Source: CBDCIS01 sp965217565
GTDB taxonomy: Bacteria; Chloroflexota; Dehalococcoidia; Lucifugimonadales; CATOSD01
Direction of reading: 5' to 3'
DNA length: 64,000 bases
Assembly: GCA_965217565.1 (NCBI GenBank)
Contig: CBDCIS010000003.1
Location: 434,001-498,000, forward strand
The notes under the pieces are model-generated. The model did no database searches. It was given only the letters and a program-made list of their open reading frames with translations, and was not told where the DNA came from. Below, in pieces: positions 1-8,749 of this stretch. A program made the position numbers and the translations under genes. Every line of letters starts with the position of its first letter. The first letter of the stretch is position 1.

Positions 1-246
1 TCCCATCTTGTGGGACAACACTCCTTCCACACCTCCCTCTCTATACCAGCCCACCCACGTCTGTACCGTCCGGTAGTGGACTCCCACCGCTCTTGCCGCC
101 TCACCGAACTGCCATCCCGACCGCACCAGCCACAGTCCATGGAGTCGAGTACGAAGGCTAGTGTCACGTTCTGCCCGGTAGGCCGCCTTCAGCGCCTCCG
201 GTGTATCCTCCCCATGCCAATCTATTCGAAGCGGTCGTCCGATCAT
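1..246 (-). CDS. IS630-like transposase, N-terminal fragment (runs off window)
   Basis: Reading the minus strand from an ATG at 246 gives 82 uninterrupted codons that leave the window at base 1. A GGAGGG ribosome site lies just upstream (about 253-258). The product has a helix-turn-helix of the kind that opens IS630/Tc1-family transposases: residues 46-72 include GEAARAVGV, RTVQTW and WYREGG, followed by GVEGVLSHK. The DDE catalytic core would lie beyond the window. Recognition is from the HTH pattern only. It could instead be a free-standing winged-helix protein. Whether the gene is complete cannot be seen here. Confidence 0.6.
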   Translation of the reverse strand, partial: MIGRPLRIDWHGEDTPEALKAAYRAERDTSLRTRLHGLWLVRSGWQFGEAARAVGVHYRTVQTWVGWYREGGVEGVLSHKMG

Positions 247-363
247 CTGATACCCTCCAACACTGTATGTCGGCTAGAGCATGGATGAACTATTAGGACA
301 TCGCTAGATACTTCCAGGTCTTGTTATCATCAAATGGTATTATTAGCCCTTCGTGGATAATCC

Positions 364-1104
364 CTACTCCGGCGCCACCACTATCCCATATCTCTCGAAG
401 AGCAAATAGCTCGCCTGCGCCGCCGACACTATCGCCCCCTTGAGGCTTGCGGCGGCGAGGGTTGAATTGGAGATGTACGCGCCGCGAAGGTCCGCGCCAT
501 CGAACAGGGTCTCTTCGCTCACGTAAACGCTGTTCAGGTGGCAGTTCTCGAACTCGGCCTGCGTGAAGTCGCACCCCGTGAGGTCGGCCTCCGTGAAGTT
601 TATGCCCACCAGCTTGCGTCTGCCAAGCCTCTTGAACCGCAGCGAGGCCATGCTGAAGTCCGTGCGCTCTATGATGACCGCGTCCAGATTCGACGCCGAC
701 AGGTCCACCGCCCTCAGCCTCGACCCGCTCAGATCGACGCCGAACAGGTTGGCCCTCTCGAAATCGCACATCGACAGGTCGCAGTCCACCATCCTGGACA
801 GGTTGAGCTTGGCGCTCCGGAAGTTCGCCGAGGGGCACGCGCAGTTCTGGAAAACCGCTTCGTGAACATCCGCCCGCTCGAAGCGCGCCTTTTCGAGGTC
901 GGAGTCGATAATCCGAAGGCTCTGGCAGACGAGGTTGTAGAAGTCCGTCCCCCTGAGCGAGCAGCCCTCCAGCTCGAGCTCCTCTGCGTCGAACTCCCGC
1001 AGGTCGGCCTCGTCGAAGTTGCAGCCGCGGAATCTCGAGCCCTTGCGGAGCAGCGCGTCCAACTGCTCCACGTCAGCGATGGTCAGCCCTTCGTGTACAG
1101 ACAT
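364..1104 (-). CDS. pentapeptide-repeat protein
   Basis: The 246-residue product consists almost entirely of A(D/N)LXX-type pentapeptide repeats, for example CNFDE, ADLRE, ANLFG, VDLSG, ADLTG and ADLRG from about residue 28 to 225. These fold as a right-handed quadrilateral beta helix. No signal peptide or membrane segment is visible. Members range from topoisomerase-protecting DNA mimics to proteins of unknown role, and nothing here points to a specific target. It is the last gene of a minus-strand set, with its ATG three bases after the stop of the HAD gene, so it is probably translated from the same message. Confidence 0.85.
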   Translation of the reverse strand: MSVHEGLTIADVEQLDALLRKGSRFRGCNFDEADLREFDAEELELEGCSLRGTDFYNLVCQSLRIIDSDLEKARFERADVHEAVFQNCACPSANFRSAKLNLSRMVDCDLSMCDFERANLFGVDLSGSRLRAVDLSASNLDAVIIERTDFSMASLRFKRLGRRKLVGINFTEADLTGCDFTQAEFENCHLNSVYVSEETLFDGADLRGAYISNSTLAAASLKGAIVSAAQASYLLFERYGIVVAPE

Positions 1105-1107
1105 GCT

Positions 1108-1824
1108 CTAGGAAGAGGCGCCGTCCAGCAGGCAGTCGGCAAGCTGCGCGAAGTCATTCACCACCATGTCCGGCTGATAGGGCGTCTCCTCGAACGGAAG
1201 CCCGTAGCGGTTCACGAACGCGCCCCGGTAGCCGCAGGCGCGCGCGCCCATGATGTCGAAGGAGTGCGCGGCCACCATCATGATCTCCGGCGGCTCCAAC
1301 TCCAGGATCCGCGCCGCCGCGCGATAGACCCCGGGATGCGGCTTGAAGGCCCCCGCTTCCTCCACCGAGATTATCGCGTCGAAGTGGAACCCAATCCGAT
1401 TCTCCGCCAGGTGCGACAGGAACCACGGCTCGCCGTTGGATAGCGCGACCAGCCGGTAGTGTCCCCGCAGCCGCTCCAGCCCCCGAACCGCGTCCTCGAA
1501 CGGGCTGAGCTCCTGCCAGTACCACATGAATTCCTCCACCTCCGCGTAGGTGAACTCGATGCCGTTGCCGCGCAGGCAGTACAAAAAGGCGCGCCGGCAG
1601 GATTCGAGGTAGCCGCAGTGCCCCACCATCAGCAGCGTGTCTTGGTATTGCTCAACACGCTGCCGCGCGCGCCACTGAGACCAGAACGTCTCCGCGTCCA
1701 CAGCCGCGCTTCTGCCCGCGAGGAAGCGGCGAATGGGCGGCAACAGGCTTCCCGTCAGGTCCAGCACGGTGCCGAAAATGTCGAACGCCAGGGCATTTAC
1801 GCCGCCCAAAGAGTTGCCCGACAT
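1108..1824 (-). CDS. haloacid dehalogenase type II (HAD superfamily)
   Basis: The 238-residue protein carries the order of motifs of L-2-haloacid dehalogenases: nucleophile Asp15 in FDIFGTVLD, the S/N of motif II at Ser129-Asn130 (ALSNGEP), the conserved Lys161 in FKPHPGVY, and motif IV at about 187-190 (AAHSFD). Family members hydrolyse 2-haloacids through an aspartyl ester intermediate. The true substrate cannot be read from sequence. A short spacer of about eight bases containing a weak GAGGG site separates it from the upstream amidohydrolase, and it abuts the pentapeptide gene, so the three form an operon. Confidence 0.85.
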   Translation of the reverse strand: MSGNSLGGVNALAFDIFGTVLDLTGSLLPPIRRFLAGRSAAVDAETFWSQWRARQRVEQYQDTLLMVGHCGYLESCRRAFLYCLRGNGIEFTYAEVEEFMWYWQELSPFEDAVRGLERLRGHYRLVALSNGEPWFLSHLAENRIGFHFDAIISVEEAGAFKPHPGVYRAAARILELEPPEIMMVAAHSFDIMGARACGYRGAFVNRYGLPFEETPYQPDMVVNDFAQLADCLLDGASS

Positions 1825-1832
1825 GACGCCCT

Positions 1833-3011
1833 CTACGAGGCCGAGTCCGGGAGCCAGCCCCAGGGTCGAGGCCCCCAGTCCGCGGCGAACACCTCACCGC
1901 CCTTGATCGTAACCACTGGAGCGAGCGCCTTGTCGCCTCTGAGGGTGTCCTCCTCCGTGTCGCGGAAGAGCCAGTCCCCGGTGGACTCCTCCAGCACGCT
2001 GATGTCGGCGGCGCGGCCCGGCGCCACGCTGCCCAGCGTGTCGCACATGCCGATAGCGGCGGCGGGGTTGGCCGTCGCCATGCGTATCACGTCCTCCAGC
2101 GAGAATCCCAACGCCATGAAGCGCGACAGCATCTCCGTCATGCTGTGAACCGTGTTCAGCCGGCCGGGTATCGTCAGGTCCGTGCTGATGCTGCGGGGCC
2201 TCACCCCCTGGTCCAGCGCGCGCCGCGCCACATCGAAGCTGAAGTTCTGCCGCCCGTGCGCCGTGTCCAGGAACACCCCGCGCTCCTGCGCCTCGAACAC
2301 CTCTGGGAAAACCTTGCCATCATCGTCCAGGATGCGCCCGGGATTGCCGGAAAACAGGTGCGTGATGATGTCGCCGGACTCCATCAGTGGCAGAAGCTGC
2401 CGCGTGAGCGTCGGCCCGTCACCCGCAAACCGGTCGCCTATGTGCACCATCAGCCGCACTCCGCTCTCCCTCGCCGCCCGCTTCGCCAGGTGGAACATCT
2501 CCATGCCCATCGTCGGGACCGCTGGGCCAACCGCTCTCAGCTTTATCCCCTGCGCCAGCGGCTTGTTGGCCTGCACCACACGCACGGTCTCCTCCACGTC
2601 GATGTCCTCCCGCCGCGAGAGCTCCGGCTGGAAATTCAGACCCGTGCGCGAGATGTGCACCATGCAGAAAATGCGCGTTCTGGCGTTCGGCGCCACGTAG
2701 CGCGGAAAGCCGCCGAACGTGTAGCAGCCCGCGCTGCCCGCGTCAACCAGCGTCGTCACGCCGGACATCACGCCCGCGAGGTCGGGGTTGACCGCCGTTT
2801 GGTTCACGCCCTCGTACACGTGCGTGTGCAGGTCTATCAGCCCCGGCGTAACCAGCTTGCCCGAAACGTCGATCACGCGGGCCGCGCCACCCAGATCGAG
2901 GCCGGCCGCCACCTCGGAAATAACACCATCCTCGACGGCAACGTCGAACCTCCCCCTCAGATTCTGGGAAGGATCGATCACCTCGCCGCCCTTGAGCAGC
3001 AAATCCGTCAT
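1833..3011 (-). CDS. amidohydrolase/deacetylase family metallohydrolase
   Basis: The 392-residue product is a dihydroorotase-like member of the amidohydrolase superfamily. The metal ligands are readable: His62-x-His64 in LIDLHTH, a probable carboxylated Lys157 (GIKLRA), His190 (MVHIG), His218 (ITHLF) and Asp278 (STDLT). The N-terminal strand LLKGGEVIDP and the late SVAPGRAADI segment are the usual flanking beta-sandwich. Family members cleave cyclic amides or N-acyl groups. The substrate here is unknown. The ATG at 3011 has a GGAGGC site a few bases upstream. It leads the three-gene minus-strand operon. Confidence 0.85.
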   Translation of the reverse strand: MTDLLLKGGEVIDPSQNLRGRFDVAVEDGVISEVAAGLDLGGAARVIDVSGKLVTPGLIDLHTHVYEGVNQTAVNPDLAGVMSGVTTLVDAGSAGCYTFGGFPRYVAPNARTRIFCMVHISRTGLNFQPELSRREDIDVEETVRVVQANKPLAQGIKLRAVGPAVPTMGMEMFHLAKRAARESGVRLMVHIGDRFAGDGPTLTRQLLPLMESGDIITHLFSGNPGRILDDDGKVFPEVFEAQERGVFLDTAHGRQNFSFDVARRALDQGVRPRSISTDLTIPGRLNTVHSMTEMLSRFMALGFSLEDVIRMATANPAAAIGMCDTLGSVAPGRAADISVLEESTGDWLFRDTEEDTLRGDKALAPVVTIKGGEVFAADWGPRPWGWLPDSAS

Positions 3012-3364
3012 CTGCCAAACGCCTCCGATCTGTTGGACAACGGCTCAAAGCCATGCCCGTCCGACGCTTCCGCATCGGGTGGGTTGAAAAGCGCCAACGC
3101 GCTCAGCAACCCTGGCGCGTCCGATGTTATACCAGCCCAAGCCGCAAGCGCAAGCGCGCGGCAGCCCAAGGATTCACGGCGTACAATGGGAGAAGGCCGC
3201 TTTGAGGTTTGACAGGACCCAGGGGAGGGTGCTACTGTTGGCCTCTCAAAGGGAGCCTTTCCGGTAAGCGCTATTACCGAGTGCTTGGAGGTGTGTACCA
3301 ATGCATCGTGACATCCAGATGGCTGCGGGAGTGCGAGTCGTGGATTTTGCGAGGTGTTCGGTAC
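3012..3364. other. intergenic region between divergent operons
   Basis: This 353-base gap separates the minus-strand amidohydrolase operon from the plus-strand ABC-F gene and should hold promoters for both. An open frame runs through 3209-3364 into the ABC-F gene, but its translation has no resemblance to the family N terminus. The ATG at 3365 with GAGGTG upstream is preferred. No convincing -35/-10 pair was found. Confidence 0.4.
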
Positions 3365-5026
3365 ATGCTTCAGGTAAACGGCATATCAAAGAGATACGGG
3401 GCCAACGTCGTACTGAGTGAGGTTTCGTTCGCCCTCAATCGGGGCGACCGTGTAGGACTTGTGGGGCCCAATGGCTGCGGCAAGTCCACACTTCTAAGGA
3501 TCATCGCCGGATTGGAGCCCCATGAAACCGGTCACGTAAGCCTGGCGCCGTCAGCTACTCTGGGGTATCTGGCCCAGGGAATGAGTCTGAACAAAGGTCT
3601 CAGCGTGGGCGAAGAGGTCCAGTCGGGAGTAAAGGGGCTGGATTCTGCCCAAGGCGAAATGGAACGCCTTGCGTCTCGCATCGCTGAAACTCAGGGTAAG
3701 GAACTCGATAACTTGCTGCAGGCCTACGGAGATGCGCAAGCCCGCTTTGAAGCATTCGGGGGCTACGAGATCGGGCGCCGCGTCGAGACCGTCCTGCATG
3801 GCCTGGGGCTGAGCCAGGTTGATCTCAACATACCCGTAGATCGGCTAAGCGGCGGTCAACGAACGCGATTGGGGCTGGCGCGTATCCTGCTATTGGAGCC
3901 GGACCTCCTCCTGCTGGACGAGCCCACGAACCATCTGGACATCGAGGCTCTGGAGTGGTTGGAGCAGTTTCTATTCTAATACCAGGGCGCTGCCTTCCTG
4001 GTGTCCCACGACAGGACATTCCTGGACCGGACAGCGGCCCGCATTCTCGAACTGGACGAGGCGACCCACACGATTACCGAATACGCCTGCACGTACACCG
4101 AGTACGTGGCAAAGAAAGAGCGGGAACTGGGAAAGCAGCGTGCGGACTGGAAGGACCAGCAAGTAGAAGTCCGTCGCGTCGAGGAGGACATCAGGCGCAC
4201 CAAGGAGCGGGCGCTGCGTACTGAGCGATCGACCACGCACGACTTCTATCGCGGGAAAGCCAAGAAAGTCGCCCGAAAGGCCAAGGCCAAAGAGAGGCGG
4301 CTAAATCGACTTCTCGAGTCGCAAGATAGAGTGGAGAAGCCAAAGCCCGCCTGGCGCATGAAGCTGGAGTTCGGCGAGATGCCGAGAGGCGGTCAGATAG
4401 TGTGCTCTCTCGATAAGCTGGGCCATCACTTCGGCAACCAGTGGCTGTTCCACGACGTTAACCTCGTCCTGGAGCACGGAGAGCGCGTAGCGCTATTGGG
4501 GCCCAATGGCTCGGGCAAAACAACGCTGCTCAGGGCAATTGCGGGCGAGTTGAGGTCCGCCGAAGGTAGCGTTCGCATTGGGGCAAACGTGCGTTTGGGG
4601 TACATGCCGCAGGGCCAGGAATCCCTTGAGTCTGGGGCAACCCCTCTTTCCGTCATCCGCCAGGCTTCGTCGATGTCCGAGACGGAGGCCAGGCACTTCC
4701 TCCACTTCTTTCTGTTTGAGGGTGAAGACGCCTTCGCGAGGGTCGAGAATCTCAGCTATGGTGAGCGTGCGCGCCTGATTCTCGGAAAACTGGTGCTGAT
4801 TGGTGCCAACTTTTTGCTGTTGGATGAGCCGCTCAACCATCTCGACATCCCGTCCCGCGAGCGTTTTCAGGCTGCGCTCGAATCTTTCCCCGGCACGGTG
4901 CTGGTTGCGGCCCACGACCGCACCTTCATCGATCAGGTCGCCACAGGGATTTGGTCGTTTGAATCCGGAACGGTGCGGCGCTACATCGACAGGCACAGCC
5001 TGGCAAAAGCGCAAGGGTCATGGTAG
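3365..5026 (+). pseudogene. ABC-F ATPase interrupted by an in-frame TAA
   Basis: Two consecutive ABC cassettes lie in one frame over 553 codons. Cassette 1 has GPNGCGKST (residues 34-42), LSGGQRTRL and LLLDEPTNHLD. Cassette 2 has GPNGSGKTT, an altered signature LSYGERARL and LLLDEPLNHLD. This is the soluble ribosome-associated ABC-F type with no membrane domain. A TAA at 3977-3979 (codon 205) falls between WLEQFLF and YQGAAFLVSHD, exactly where the family is normally continuous, and the frame then stays open to 5026. A free internal start (GTG 4001) would only give a product lacking the first ATP site. An intact ABC-F gene lies at 32120. The stop may be decay, a polymorphism or a sequencing error. 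Confidence 0.8.
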
Positions 5027-5073
5027 GCCGGTTCCAGTATTCGCTCTTGACATAGATTCCAACCGCACCGGTA

Positions 5074-5098
5074 GAGAAGCGGGCTATGCAACTTCAAA
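5074..5098 (-). repeat. dispersed 31-bp element, copy A
   Basis: This stretch carries the core GCGGGCTATGCAACTTC, which is the reverse complement of the same core in ileS, lysS, nnr and ubiE/menG. It covers the ATG at 5086, which would otherwise be taken as the start of the enoyl-CoA hydratase. The outer CCGGGAGC part of the element is not preserved here. Confidence 0.75.
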
Positions 5099-5115
5099 CC
5101 AAGGAGGCCCCCACG

Positions 5116-5904
5116 GTGGGAGAAGACCTACTTCTGCACAAGTCCGACGGCATCGCCACCATCACCTTCAACCGCCCCGACCAGCGCAACGCCATCGACT
5201 ATCACAGCTGGCTTGAGCTGCGGCGGCTCGCCATTGACCTGGAGCGCGACGACGACGTGCGCGTGGTCGTGTTCACCGGCGCGGGAGACAGGGCCTTCTC
5301 GTCCGGCGCAGACATCAAGGACTTTCAGGACTACCGCGACAACTCGGAGAAGGCCAGGATATACGCCGACGCCTTCGACGGCGCGATGGACGCCATCGAG
5401 GCGCTGTCCAAGCCCACGCTGTGCCTCATCAAGGGCTTCTGCGTTGGCGGCGGATGCGAGCTCTCAATGGCGACGGACATCCGAATCGCCGCCGACAACT
5501 CCAGGTTCGGCATCCCCGTCGCTCGCCTGGGCATACTGGTGGGATACCGCGAGATGCGCCGCCTGCTGAACCTCGTCGGGCCGGGCAACGCCTCCTACAT
5601 CCTGCTCAGCGCGCGACTGCTGGACGCGCCGGAAGCGCTGCGAATTGGGCTGGTTAACGAGGTCGTCCCCCTAGACGAAATGCAGGACTACACCTACCAA
5701 CTCGCGAGGGAGATGGTTCCGCTCGCGCCCCTTTCCCAGAAACGTCACAAACAGATACGCCAGATCGCGCTCCAGAACCCGGCGCTATCGGGACTTACGC
5801 CTGAGCAGGAGCTTCTACCGTTCACCAATTTCGACAGCGAGGACTTCCAGGAGGGCCGCAGCGCCTTCATAGAACGCCGCCAACCACGCTTCAGAGGCAG
5901 ATAG
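5116..5904 (+). CDS. enoyl-CoA hydratase/isomerase family protein
   Basis: This is a crotonase-fold protein of 262 residues from the GTG at 5116. The start is chosen because AAGGAGG (5101-5107) sits eight bases upstream. The alternative ATG at 5086 lies inside a dispersed repeat and adds ten residues. The oxyanion-hole segments are GDRAFSSGADIKDF and KGFCVGGGCELSMATDIRIA. Members hydrate, isomerise or cleave acyl-CoA thioesters. The usual second catalytic Glu region reads FGIPVARLGI, so specificity is unclear. It is followed after 17 bases by a family III CoA-transferase, suggesting joint acyl-CoA metabolism. Confidence 0.85.
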   Translation: MGEDLLLHKSDGIATITFNRPDQRNAIDYHSWLELRRLAIDLERDDDVRVVVFTGAGDRAFSSGADIKDFQDYRDNSEKARIYADAFDGAMDAIEALSKPTLCLIKGFCVGGGCELSMATDIRIAADNSRFGIPVARLGILVGYREMRRLLNLVGPGNASYILLSARLLDAPEALRIGLVNEVVPLDEMQDYTYQLAREMVPLAPLSQKRHKQIRQIALQNPALSGLTPEQELLPFTNFDSEDFQEGRSAFIERRQPRFRGR

Positions 5905-5921
5905 CCAAAGATGAGGGCAAT

Positions 5922-7118
5922 ATGACACCCACGCTGCCCCTCGAAGGCATGAAGGTGCTGGACTTCACCCAGATAATGGCAGGCCCTTTCTGCGCCATGC
6001 TGCTCGCTGACATGGGCGCCGACGTCATCAAGGTCGAGAAACCCAGCGGCGGAGACGACACCCGCCGCATGGGACCGCCCTTCATCAACGGCGAGTCCGC
6101 CGCCTTCCTCGGCATCAACCGCAACAAGCGCAGCATCATCCTGGACATCAAGAACGAGCGGGGCGTCGGCATCGCGCATCGCATGGCGAGCGAAGCCGAC
6201 GTGCTCATACAGAACTTCAGGCCCGGCACCCTGGAGCGGGTCGGACTGGGCTATGAGGACGCGCGAAAGCTCAACCCCGCGCTGGTCTATTGCAACATCT
6301 CGGGATTCGGCAACACCGGCCCATACAAGAATCGCGGCGGTTTCGACCTGGTGGCCCAGGGCATGAGCGGGCTGATGAGCATCACCGGCCTGCCCGATTC
6401 CCCGCCCGTCAAGGTGGGCGTGCCAATCGCCGACCTCAACGCGGGCATGTACGCCGCCTACGGCATACTCTCGGCGTACATCAGCCGCCTGAAGACAGGC
6501 AAAGGGCAGCTTGTGGACACCTCGCTGCTGGAGGCGGGCGTGGCCTACACCTTCTGGGAATCGGCCATCTTCTTCGCCACAGGCCAGGCGCCGTCGCCGA
6601 TGGGTTCCGCTCACCGGCTCTCCGCGCCCTACCAGGCGTTCCCAACCCGCGACGGCCGCATCACCATCGGCGCCGCCAACCAGGCCAACTGGGAGCGGCT
6701 TTGCGGAGCCATCGGTCGCCCCGACCTGCTCCAGGACCCGCGCTTCGCCACCAACGCAGAGCGCATGGCGAACCTCGGCACGCTCATACCCACGCTGGAA
6801 GACACCTTCGCGGCCCACGACACCGCCCACTGGCTCGACGCGCTCGAAAAAGCGGGAGTCCCCGGCGGCCCCATCAACGACATCGCCGACGTGTACGCGG
6901 ACCCGCAGGTGCAGGCTAGGCAGATGATGGTGGAGATGGAGCATCCGCAAGCGGGACGGGTAAGGAACATCGGCATACCCGTCAAGCTCTCGGACACCCC
7001 CGCCGAAATCCGCCGCCCGGCCCCAACACTGGGCCAGCACACCGACGAGGTGCTGTCAGAGCTAGGCTACACCCCTGCCGAAATTGCCGCGCTCAGGGAG
7101 AGCGGCGCGGTGGGGTAG
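5922..7118 (+). CDS. CaiB/BaiF (family III) CoA-transferase
   Basis: The 398-residue protein has the length and motif order of family III CoA-transferases. These are LDFTQIMAGPFCAMLLADMGADVIKVE near the N terminus (residues 13-39), NKRSIILDIK, LVYCNISGFG and the loop GVPIADLNAG, whose Asp171 matches the catalytic aspartate of formyl-CoA transferase. The enzyme would move CoA between carboxylic acids through an acyl-aspartyl anhydride. The substrate is unknown. The ATG at 5922 follows GAGGGC. Its closeness to the enoyl-CoA hydratase upstream suggests one transcript. Confidence 0.9.
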   Translation: MTPTLPLEGMKVLDFTQIMAGPFCAMLLADMGADVIKVEKPSGGDDTRRMGPPFINGESAAFLGINRNKRSIILDIKNERGVGIAHRMASEADVLIQNFRPGTLERVGLGYEDARKLNPALVYCNISGFGNTGPYKNRGGFDLVAQGMSGLMSITGLPDSPPVKVGVPIADLNAGMYAAYGILSAYISRLKTGKGQLVDTSLLEAGVAYTFWESAIFFATGQAPSPMGSAHRLSAPYQAFPTRDGRITIGAANQANWERLCGAIGRPDLLQDPRFATNAERMANLGTLIPTLEDTFAAHDTAHWLDALEKAGVPGGPINDIADVYADPQVQARQMMVEMEHPQAGRVRNIGIPVKLSDTPAEIRRPAPTLGQHTDEVLSELGYTPAEIAALRESGAVG

Positions 7119-7316
7119 GGGTCTATTCCCCGTATCGCGCTCGTTCCTCGCCGCCACCTGGCAGCTTTTCAGATTCGAGGGGACGCCAGCGCCTGCCTAT
7201 GACAACAAGCCAACCAGGTCGGCTGGGTTCCGGCGCCTTCCAGGATGCAACGCCGGTGTGGGATTAGCTCGCATCTGGACGGATGGATGTTTTCGCTGGC
7301 GGAAAAACGCCTGTGG

Positions 7317-7442
7317 GTGTCTCATTTTGATTCATTGTGTCTCATTCCTACTTGGGGTCTGTGACGCTGTGAGAGGATTTAGGGGATGTTTCTGAGTTGG
7401 AATGTAGTAGGGTTGCGGTTGTTTGTATAGGAAATGAGACAC
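7317..7442. mobile_element. MITE-like element, copy 1
   Basis: This 126-bp unit begins GTGTCTCATTT (7317-7327) and ends with its exact inverse AAATGAGACAC (7432-7442). It is almost identical along its full length to 50133-50258, about 43 kb away. The left end holds a second copy of the terminal motif at 7337. It has no coding capacity, so it would need a transposase supplied in trans. Similarity to the second copy continues weakly for about 15-20 bases on both sides, so the element may be nearer 160 bp. Confidence 0.8.
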
Positions 7443-7573
7443 CTATTTCTGTGGCTTTCGCACATCAGTCGCGCAATTGGTGTCGCGGTCTGGCGGGCGA
7501 GAGCGATGGCGGTTGTGGGTGATGGGAGCATGATAGCACGGGCGTTCGTATATGTCAATAGGTCGCACGGAGG

Positions 7574-7635
7574 GTCAGAATCGGGATGTAGCGATTGCCG
7601 AGCGGCGAGCTCCTTCGGGGATTAGGGGTTCTGAC
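7574..7635. repeat. GTCAGAA-ended palindromic repeat
   Basis: Ends GTCAGAA (7574-7580) and TTCTGAC (7629-7635) are inverted. The interior ATTGCCGAGCGGCGAGC is also present at 50308, and in related form at 23690 (inverted) and 56581. The same terminal motif makes a near-minimal hairpin at 30058-30090. Confidence 0.6.
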
Positions 7636-7642
7636 AATCACC

Positions 7643-8392
7643 CTACCCCGCTTCGTGCTCCGGCTCCAGCTTCTCCGCATGGTCCACGACCGTAGGGGAC
7701 AGCGCGCCTTCGTAGATGTCGTAGCGGGACGCGAACTCGGCGATGATGGCCTGGCAGACGTCCTCGAATAGCGCGACGCCCAGCTCGTCCTCGATGCTGC
7801 CCACGGTCGATGGCTTCCAGTCGTGCGAAAGGGCGTCGTAAACGGGGAGCAGCACGTCCCGGATGCGCCTGCTGCCGCCCACGACCACCACGCCGCCAAC
7901 GTGAGCCGCGCCCGCGACTATGCGCTGGCCGACGCCCATGAGCTTCCTGCTTCCCCTGGCGTTCACGCTGTACGCGCCGGGGCAGTACTCTCCCGCCACC
8001 TCGCCCACGTGCGCATCCACTCCCAGCTTCCTGATAGCCGACGCCATCAGGCCCGCGACCTCCTTGAATCGGGCGTCGATGTTGAGACGGGGTTCCGGGT
8101 CGGGGATGCTCCAGGAGAACGCGATGGTCTCTTCGTGAAAGACGGCCGCCCGTCCGCCCACCAATCGGTTGACGGCCCAGAAGCCGCCGGCGCGGGCCGC
8201 CTCCACCGCCTTTGCGTAGCCCGCCGCCCTGGAGTCCTGCGGGCCGAACGCGACGATTGCGGCGGGTCTGTAGATGCGCAGCGTTTCCGGCTCAACGCCC
8301 TCCGCTACTCGCCGCATGACTGCCCTTGAAACGGCCGTATCGAGCGCGGGCCGCTGATTAAACGACTCTGAGGTTAGCCTGACCCTTCTCAT
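7643..8392 (-). CDS. lipoate-protein ligase A family protein
   Basis: The product is 249 residues from the ATG at 8392. An upstream ATG at 8458 would add 22 arginine-rich residues unlike the family. The BPL/LplA fold is visible in the RLVGGRAAVFHEE strand-loop and in GSRKLMGVGQRIV, whose lysine matches the lipoyl-AMP-binding lysine. These enzymes attach lipoate or octanoate to E2 and GcvH domains. The glycine-rich turn is degenerate compared with RRxSGGGAV of classical LplA, so an octanoyltransferase or a scavenging ligase are both possible. No lipoyl-dependent dehydrogenase genes lie nearby. Confidence 0.75.
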   Translation of the reverse strand: MRRVRLTSESFNQRPALDTAVSRAVMRRVAEGVEPETLRIYRPAAIVAFGPQDSRAAGYAKAVEAARAGGFWAVNRLVGGRAAVFHEETIAFSWSIPDPEPRLNIDARFKEVAGLMASAIRKLGVDAHVGEVAGEYCPGAYSVNARGSRKLMGVGQRIVAGAAHVGGVVVVGGSRRIRDVLLPVYDALSHDWKPSTVGSIEDELGVALFEDVCQAIIAEFASRYDIYEGALSPTVVDHAEKLEPEHEAG

Positions 8393-8482
8393 CGGAGTCT
8401 TTCGTGGGAGACGGCGGCGGCGAGAAGCCCCCGGCCCGTGCGGGCAGATGCCATCCACGCCGAGATTGGAAGCGGCGCGCCA

Positions 8483-8728
8483 CTAGGGCTTGGACTCCGT
8501 AGCCATGCCGGCGAGTTGTGGCAGATGGCCCTCGATGTAGCACTTGCCAAAGTAATAGACCTCGTGCTCCCTGCCCTCGTAAGTCTCCCGGTATTCACGC
8601 TTTGGCTCCAGGTCGTTGGCTTTGAGGTAGGCCCGCGCCTTCTCGTCGAGCTCAGATGGCGCGTCGGGGTCGAAACGCAGAAGCACCCGCCGCTCCCCGG
8701 GGGCAACAGTTATGGTTTCCATCTTCAT
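8483..8728 (-). CDS. small hypothetical protein (81 aa)
   Basis: The short charged protein begins MKMETITVAP and contains a mixed alpha/beta pattern with many Glu/Arg and a Tyr-rich centre (YRETYEG, VYYFGKCYIEG). No signal peptide, membrane segment or recognised domain is visible. A GGAGGTGTG site precedes the start at 8728. It lies 21 bases downstream of the Clp-fold protease gene on the same strand and may be co-transcribed with it. Confidence 0.6.
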   Translation of the reverse strand: MKMETITVAPGERRVLLRFDPDAPSELDEKARAYLKANDLEPKREYRETYEGREHEVYYFGKCYIEGHLPQLAGMATESKP

Positions 8729-8749
8729 GTGGTCACACCTCCAAATTCG

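Larger units (their letters stand above)
7119..7642. other. repeat-filled intergenic region
   Basis: No gene is visible in these 524 bases. The region is built from dispersed repeats. There is a 126-bp inverted-repeat element at 7317-7442, a segment at 7532-7562 (GATAGCACGGGCGTTCG core) shared with 36952-36983 and 50429-50452, and a 62-bp element with GTCAGAA/TTCTGAC ends at 7574-7635. The remainder shows nothing recognisable. Confidence 0.7.

Noticed and set aside
538..1443. Long plus-strand open frame of 301 codons opposite the pentapeptide and HAD genes
   Set aside because: It is the high-GC shadow of two well-supported minus-strand genes, with no start signal or family resemblance.
5745..7040. 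431-codon minus-strand frame opposite the CoA-transferase
   Set aside because: It overlaps a complete family III CoA-transferase and has no motif or ribosome site.
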